DNA from: Prevotella sp.
GTDB lineage: Bacteria; Bacteroidota; Bacteroidia; Bacteroidales; Bacteroidaceae
Reading direction: 5' to 3'
Length of the DNA: 19,576 nt
Assembly (NCBI GenBank): GCA_020026195.1
Contig: JAHHQW010000047.1
Location: 1 to 19,576 of the forward strand
Made by a program: the position numbers and the translations under genes. The notes beneath the pieces were generated by a model. That model made no database searches, had not been told where the DNA came from, and saw only the letters and a list, made by a program, of their open reading frames with translations. How positions within the stretch are numbered: position 1 is the stretch's first letter; the number at the start of each line of letters is the position of its first letter. Below are positions 15,405 to 19,576 of this stretch, piece by piece.

Positions 15405-16886
15405 ATGATATCTTTTACCATAAGTCTCATAGCACTCGTCGTAGGTTATATGATATACGGCAGGTTCGTTGAGCACGTCTTTGGTCCGGATGACAGGCTT
15501 ACTCCTGCCGTACGAATGGCAGACGGAGTAGATTATGTAGTTCTTCCGGGATGGAAGATATTTATGATCCAATTCCTTAATATTGCTGGTACAGGTCCGA
15601 TATTCGGAGCAATCCTTGGAGCTTTGTATGGTCCGTCGTCATATCTGTGGATAGTCTTCGGATGTATATTTGCCGGTTCGGTACATGATTATTTTAGCGG
15701 AATGCTGTCATCGCGTAATGATGGTGCGGGAATGCCAGGACTTGTAGGAAAGTATCTCGGAAACACTATGAAGAAAATAATGCTGGTGTTCTCTGTTTTA
15801 CTGCTGATGCTGGTCGGAGTCGTTTTTGTTTATAGTCCGGCACTTCTTTTAACTAAATATGGCGGAACGGAATCAATGTGGGTGTTTATAATATTTGCAT
15901 ATTATATTCTTGCCACAATGCTTCCTATAGATAAGGTCATCGGACGTTTCTATCCTATATTTGCATTCTCGCTGCTTTTCATGGCTGCTTCGCTTATGGT
16001 AATGCTGTTTATCAATATGCCGGCAATACCTGAAGTATGGGATGGTGTTGATAATCTTGGTAAACAGGAGTTCGGAATGAAACAGACAATCTTCCCCTGT
16101 CTGTTTATCACAATAGCATGTGGCGCAATAAGCGGTTTCCACGGAACACAGAGTCCTCTTATGGCACGCTGTATGAAGAACGAACATCAGGGACGTGCTA
16201 TTTTCTACGGAGCAATGATTACAGAAGGTGTGGTAGCACTTATATGGGCAGCTGTTTCATCTTTCTTCTTCTTCGATGAAGGATGGCGTCAGGTCTGTCC
16301 TCCCGAAGTAGTACAGGAATTTACAGGACAGAGTGCAAAGACTCTTAATCAGTTCTTCTCTGCTCCAAAGGTCGTAACGTATGTTTGCGAAGGATGGCTC
16401 GGAATATTCGGAGGAATACTTGCTGTTCTCGGTGTCGTAGCAGCACCTATAACAAGTGGTGATACAGCATTCCGCAGTGCACGACTCATAATAGCAGAGT
16501 CAATTGGAATAGAACAGAAACATATAAAGAAACGTCTGCTCGTTTCAATACCTTTGTTCATTGTTGCCATGATGATACTTTTCTGGCAGATAGGTAATCC
16601 GGAGGGATTCCAGGTTATTTGGCAGTATTTCGGATGGGCTAACCAGACTCTGGCCGTGTTCATGCTATGGACGATAACTGCTTATCTCGTTAAGGCAAAG
16701 AAGACATATATGGTTGCGTTCGTACCCGCTCTGTTTATGACGATGGTATGTTTCACATTCTTCTTTATTTCAGATCAGACTCTTGAGTTGGATACAACAT
16801 TGTCATATATTCTTGGTGGTGCATTTACAGCATTTACGGGAGTCTGGTTCGTATATAAGCATAAAGATCTTATTTTGAACAAATGA
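15405..16886 (+). CDS. cstA: CstA-family carbon starvation protein (peptide transporter)
   Basis: This is an integral inner-membrane protein of 493 residues, the short form common in Bacteroidetes, against roughly 700 in E. coli CstA. The family signature is clear: TPAVRMADGVDYVVLP (about 33-48), then FLNIAGTGPIFGAILGALYGP (written here without its flanks), the HDYFSGMLSSR loop, and FHGTQSPLMARCM (about 243-255). Many hydrophobic segments run to the C-terminus, which ends with a short lysine-rich tail. E. coli CstA is induced by carbon starvation and takes up peptides, and family members have also been linked to pyruvate uptake. It is followed 16 bases later by a barrel protein and then a secreted dipeptidase, which favours peptide uptake here. 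It may be the first gene of a three-gene operon. Confidence 0.95.
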   Translation: MISFTISLIALVVGYMIYGRFVEHVFGPDDRLTPAVRMADGVDYVVLPGWKIFMIQFLNIAGTGPIFGAILGALYGPSSYLWIVFGCIFAGSVHDYFSGMLSSRNDGAGMPGLVGKYLGNTMKKIMLVFSVLLLMLVGVVFVYSPALLLTKYGGTESMWVFIIFAYYILATMLPIDKVIGRFYPIFAFSLLFMAASLMVMLFINMPAIPEVWDGVDNLGKQEFGMKQTIFPCLFITIACGAISGFHGTQSPLMARCMKNEHQGRAIFYGAMITEGVVALIWAAVSSFFFFDEGWRQVCPPEVVQEFTGQSAKTLNQFFSAPKVVTYVCEGWLGIFGGILAVLGVVAAPITSGDTAFRSARLIIAESIGIEQKHIKKRLLVSIPLFIVAMMILFWQIGNPEGFQVIWQYFGWANQTLAVFMLWTITAYLVKAKKTYMVAFVPALFMTMVCFTFFFISDQTLELDTTLSYILGGAFTAFTGVWFVYKHKDLILNK

Positions 16887-16902
16887 TATAAACGATAAAA
16901 AT

Positions 16903-17388
16903 ATGAAGAAATTCTTGTTAGTAATGATCCTTGCGGTAGTATCTACAGCAAGCGGATATGCTCAGTTCGAGCAAGGTAAAAAATATTTAGGTCTGTCTTT
17001 TTCAGGTCTTGACTTGAGTTATAGCGAGGCAGAAGACTTTAATCTTGGTCTTCAGGCAAAAGCAGGCTTTTTCTGTATGGATAACTGGATGCTTCTTGGT
17101 GATGTAACATACAATCACAGCAGTAAGGAAGATGCGTCTGATTATCTTTCATTAGGTGCCGGAACTCGTTACTATATTGTTAGCAACGGTCTGTATGCAG
17201 GTGCAAACGTAAACTTTATACATGCTTTCCATAATTATAATGACGTACGTCCGGGATTGGAATTTGGATATTCATTCTTCCTGAATGGAAAACTTACGAT
17301 AGAACCGGCTTTATATTATGAGCAGTCTTTTAAGAATCAGGATTATTCAAAGTTTGGTCTGAGAATTGGTCTTGGTTATTATTTCTAA
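16903..17388 (+). CDS. Small outer-membrane beta-barrel protein
   Basis: The protein has 161 residues. A signal peptide (MKKFLLVMILAVVSTASGYAQ) is followed by alternating amphipathic strands with paired aromatics: YLGLSFSGLDLSY, LGLQAKAGFFC, WMLLGDVTYNH, LSLGAGTRYYIV, LYAGANVNFIHAF, GLEFGYSFF, LTIEPALYYEQSF, GLRIGLGYYF. About eight strands and a terminal phenylalanine fit a small OmpA/OmpW-like barrel inserted by the BAM machinery. The ligand is unknown. It sits 16 bases after cstA and 33 bases before the C69 peptidase gene, so it may let peptides cross the outer membrane or may serve as a surface protein of the same operon. Confidence 0.85.
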   Translation: MKKFLLVMILAVVSTASGYAQFEQGKKYLGLSFSGLDLSYSEAEDFNLGLQAKAGFFCMDNWMLLGDVTYNHSSKEDASDYLSLGAGTRYYIVSNGLYAGANVNFIHAFHNYNDVRPGLEFGYSFFLNGKLTIEPALYYEQSFKNQDYSKFGLRIGLGYYF

Positions 17389-17421
17389 GTCAGAAATTAA
17401 AAAATCTAATAAAAAACAGTA

Positions 17422-19065
17422 ATGAAAAAACTATTTGTAATGGTTGCCATGCTGATGGCAGGAATATACGCTTCAGCATGTACTAACTTCATCGTTGGAA
17501 AAAAGGCGAGTGTCGATGGATCTGTTATCTGTACGTACGATGCCGACGACTATGGAATGTTCGTAAATCTCTGTCATTTTGCTGCAGGCGCTCACGCCAA
17601 AGGCACTATGCATCCTATCCATGAGTGGGATACCGGTAAATATCTTGGTGAAATACCTGAGGCTCCCTATACATATAATGTAATAGGAAACATCAACGAA
17701 TTTCAGGTAACAATTGCTGAGACAACTTTCGGTGGTCGTGAAGAAATGACCGATCCTACAGGTATTATCGACTACGGATCTCTTATTTACATAGCATTGC
17801 AGCGTTCTAAGACAGCTCGCGAAGCTATTGAGGTAATGACATCTCTCACAGAGAAGTATGGTTTCTACTCAGGTGGTGAGACATTTACAATCTGCGACCC
17901 TAACGAAGCATGGATTATGGAAATGATGGGTACAGGTAAGGGTAGCAAGGGCGTTGTATGGGTTGCCGTACGTGTTCCCGATGACTGCGTTGCAGCACAT
18001 GCTAATCAAAGTCGTATCCGTAAGTTCCTTCAGTACGATACAGAAGTGAAATATTCTAAGAACTGTATAAAGTATGCTCGTAAGATGGGATGGTTTGATG
18101 GAAAAGACAAGGACTTCAGTTTCTGCGATGCTTATGCAAAACCCGATTTCGGTGGTCGTCGTTTCTGCGATGCTCGTGCATGGTCTTTCTATAACCATTT
18201 CCGTTCAGACATGGATAAGTATCTTACATACGTTATGGGTAAAGTGCCATACGAGGAAACAACTCCTATGCCTCTTTATATGAAACCCGAACGTAAGGTC
18301 AGCGTACATGATATCATGATGTGCATGCGCGATCATTTCGAAGGAACACCTATGCGCCTTGATGACAATATCGGTGGTGGTATTTACAACATGCCTTATC
18401 GTCCCACACCTCTTACATTCAAGCACAACGGAAAGGAATATTTTAACGAGCGTCCTACATCAACACAGCAGTCTGCTTTTTCATTCGTTTCACAGATGCG
18501 TAACTGGCTTCCCCGTGAAATAGGAGGTGTTCTGTGGTTTGGTAATGATGATGCTAACATGATAGCATACACACCTATCTATTGCAGCACTACTGTACAG
18601 CCCGAATGCTATAACACACCCGGTGCCGATGGTACTACATTCAGTTTCAAAAATGCATTCTGGGTATGTAACTGGGTAAGTAACATGGTTTATCCTCGTT
18701 ACTCTATGCTCTTCCCGTCACTTCAGCAGGTACGTGACAGACTTGAGTCTAAGTATCTCAGCAACCAGCCTGAAATAGAAAAGAAGGCACTTGCAATGTA
18801 CGAAAAGAATCCAGCAGATGCAGTTAAGTATCTTAACGATTATGGTATCGAAATGGCACAGAACATGCTTGATGAATGGAATGATCTTGCTAAGTACCTT
18901 ATCGTTAAATTCAACGATATGGCTATTAAACCAGAAAAGGATGGAAAATTCCTCTGGACTCCTGATGGTAAGCCTGCACGTGTAGAACGTCCCGGTATGC
19001 CTGATGAATTTGTAAAAGAACTTATCAATCAGACAGGCGACAGATATCTTTCTCCTGCAAAGTAA
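17422..19065 (+). CDS. Exported C69-family dipeptidase
   Basis: The protein has 547 residues and is a member of peptidase family C69 (PF03577; dipeptidase A type), N-terminal-nucleophile hydrolases that cleave dipeptides. The signal region MKKLFVMVAMLMAGIYASA ends directly at Cys20, in the family motif ACTNFIVGKKAS.DGS. Removal of the leader leaves the catalytic Cys as the new N-terminus, as the mechanism requires. Other family landmarks are GGETFTICDPNEAWIMEM, VPDDCVAAHANQSRI and WFGNDDANMIAYTP. ASAC is a poor lipobox (Ala at -3), so a lipoprotein is less likely but not excluded. The enzyme should act in the periplasm. Last gene after cstA and the barrel gene, 33 bases downstream, with a terminator following. 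Confidence 0.94.
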   Translation: MKKLFVMVAMLMAGIYASACTNFIVGKKASVDGSVICTYDADDYGMFVNLCHFAAGAHAKGTMHPIHEWDTGKYLGEIPEAPYTYNVIGNINEFQVTIAETTFGGREEMTDPTGIIDYGSLIYIALQRSKTAREAIEVMTSLTEKYGFYSGGETFTICDPNEAWIMEMMGTGKGSKGVVWVAVRVPDDCVAAHANQSRIRKFLQYDTEVKYSKNCIKYARKMGWFDGKDKDFSFCDAYAKPDFGGRRFCDARAWSFYNHFRSDMDKYLTYVMGKVPYEETTPMPLYMKPERKVSVHDIMMCMRDHFEGTPMRLDDNIGGGIYNMPYRPTPLTFKHNGKEYFNERPTSTQQSAFSFVSQMRNWLPREIGGVLWFGNDDANMIAYTPIYCSTTVQPECYNTPGADGTTFSFKNAFWVCNWVSNMVYPRYSMLFPSLQQVRDRLESKYLSNQPEIEKKALAMYEKNPADAVKYLNDYGIEMAQNMLDEWNDLAKYLIVKFNDMAIKPEKDGKFLWTPDGKPARVERPGMPDEFVKELINQTGDRYLSPAK

Positions 19066-19090
19066 TCTATATTCTGATTTAATAATTAAA

Positions 19091-19131
19091 AAAAGGTTGT
19101 GGTGGTTATATCTACTGCAACCTTTTCTTGT
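19091..19131 (+). terminator. Terminator of the cstA-C69 unit
   Basis: AAAAGGTTG (19091-19099) pairs with CAACCTTTT (19118-19126), with wobble and Watson-Crick pairs extending the stem inward, followed by a short T-rich tail. It lies 26 bases past the stop codon. The remaining AT-rich bases up to 19272 show nothing I can interpret. Confidence 0.8.
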
Positions 19132-19272
19132 TATAAATGTTTACATAATTTAGTCTTATGGCATTTGTAAGCTAATGTTATATGTAAAAACCGAACTTTT
19201 AATATTTTGAGATAGAAAAAACTTCTCTTGGATTAAAAAATAAAGTTTTTTAGAAAAAATATTGCATAATAT

Positions 19273-19303
19273 TTTGTAGTTAAGAAAAACTTATATACCT
19301 TTG
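19273..19303 (+). promoter_or_regulatory. Promoter of the tRNA-Asp gene
   Basis: TTTG (19273-19276) and TACCTTTG (19296-19303) are separated by 19 bases, an exact fit to the Bacteroidetes promoter form. The box is followed by CACC, and the tRNA begins 19 bases further on. Confidence 0.85.
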
Positions 19304-19321
19304 CACCACGAAAACAAACAA

Positions 19322-19396
19322 GGTGCGTTAGTTCAGCTTGGTTAGAATGCCTGCCTGTCACGCAGGAGGTCACGAGTTCGAGTCTCGTACGCACCG
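19322..19396 (+). tRNA. tRNA-Asp (anticodon GTC)
   Basis: A complete 75-nt cloverleaf. The acceptor arm is GGTGCGT (19322-19328) with ACGCACC (19389-19395), and the discriminator base is G at 19396, as expected for tRNA-Asp. The D stem is GTTC with GAAT. The anticodon stem is CCTGC/GCAGG, with loop CTGTCAC placing GTC at 19357-19359. The T arm is ACGAG-TTCGAGT-CTCGT. The CCA end is not encoded, as is usual in Bacteroidetes. It has its own promoter and terminator, so it is a single-gene unit. Confidence 0.97.
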
Positions 19397-19399
19397 CTG

Positions 19400-19433
19400 A
19401 AGAACTGATTCTTATGAGTCAGTTCTTTTTTTA
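19400..19433 (+). terminator. Terminator of the tRNA-Asp transcript
   Basis: AGAACTGA (19401-19408) pairs with TCAGTTCT (19419-19426), with an added A-T pair at the base, followed by a T-run to about 19432. The stem begins four bases after the tRNA. Confidence 0.9.
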
Positions 19434-19576
19434 TGTCTTTTTATCAGCCTTTTAATTATCAGGAATACATGGTAATATGATTATGCCATACAAGTATCAA
19501 ATGTTAAGTAGTGTACCGAATATATAGGCTCAGTAGATAAATCATGGGGATAAATTCTTTCACTTTGGATTATTAC
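19434..19576. other. Right-edge spacer without a supported feature
   Basis: I see no gene in these AT-rich bases. An ATG at 19544 opens a frame that stays open for 11 codons to the window edge, but no promoter box precedes it, and so short a frame says nothing on its own. Confidence 0.4.

Noticed and set aside
19322..19396. tRNA-Asp as an attachment site of an integrated element.
   Set aside because: I found no second copy of the tRNA 3' end in the window and no integrase gene; the DNA beyond the terminator is plain spacer.
19544..19576. An ATG with an 11-codon frame open to the right edge.
   Set aside because: Too short to judge and without a promoter box upstream; it could equally be chance.

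Overview
This window reads as chromosomal DNA of a Bacteroidales bacterium, most like Prevotella. The evidence is AT-rich intergenic DNA, starts without clear Shine-Dalgarno sequences, repeated promoters of the Bacteroidetes form TTTG-N19-21-TAnnTTTG, export signals of the MKK...AQ type, a Bacteroidetes-type membrane protein (DUF6057-like), and a possible type IX secretion tail on one protein. No phage, insertion sequence or CRISPR array is visible. The genus is an inference.

Layout. (1) 82-6452: two tandem paralogous genes for exported TPR proteins ending in a CHAT (caspase/separase-like) protease domain, both with the His-Cys pair intact, closed by a strong terminator. (2) 6836-7231: a small YbjN-like protein, followed by a run of alternating hairpin arms and a terminator. 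(3) 7518-8881, minus strand: a YqaA/VTT-type membrane protein and a polytopic membrane protein of unknown function, overlapping by 13 bases. (4) 9082-13370, plus strand: an apparent operon of an exported 14-repeat MORN protein, a GH13 glycogen branching enzyme and a DUF6057-like membrane protein. A divergent promoter pair separates it from block 3. (5) 13371-13671: between convergent genes, a self-contained minus-strand unit (promoter, about 90 nt, two hairpins, terminator) that looks like an unannotated small RNA. (6) 13672-15315, minus strand: an exported GHL10-type glycoside hydrolase related to DigH/YddW. (7) 15405-19065, plus strand: cstA, a small outer-membrane barrel and a C69 dipeptidase, probably one peptide-use operon, closed by a terminator. 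(8) 19322-19396: tRNA-Asp(GTC) with its own promoter and terminator.

How the genes may work together. CstA, the barrel and the C69 peptidase fit a peptide capture, cleavage and uptake route. The branching enzyme belongs to glycogen storage; why it is co-transcribed with a MORN protein and a membrane protein is not clear. The two CHAT proteins look like exported, TPR-regulated proteases whose trigger and substrate cannot be read from the window. The candidates most worth a second look are the small RNA at 13417-13510, the exported CHAT tandem, and the alternating hairpins at 7346-7474.
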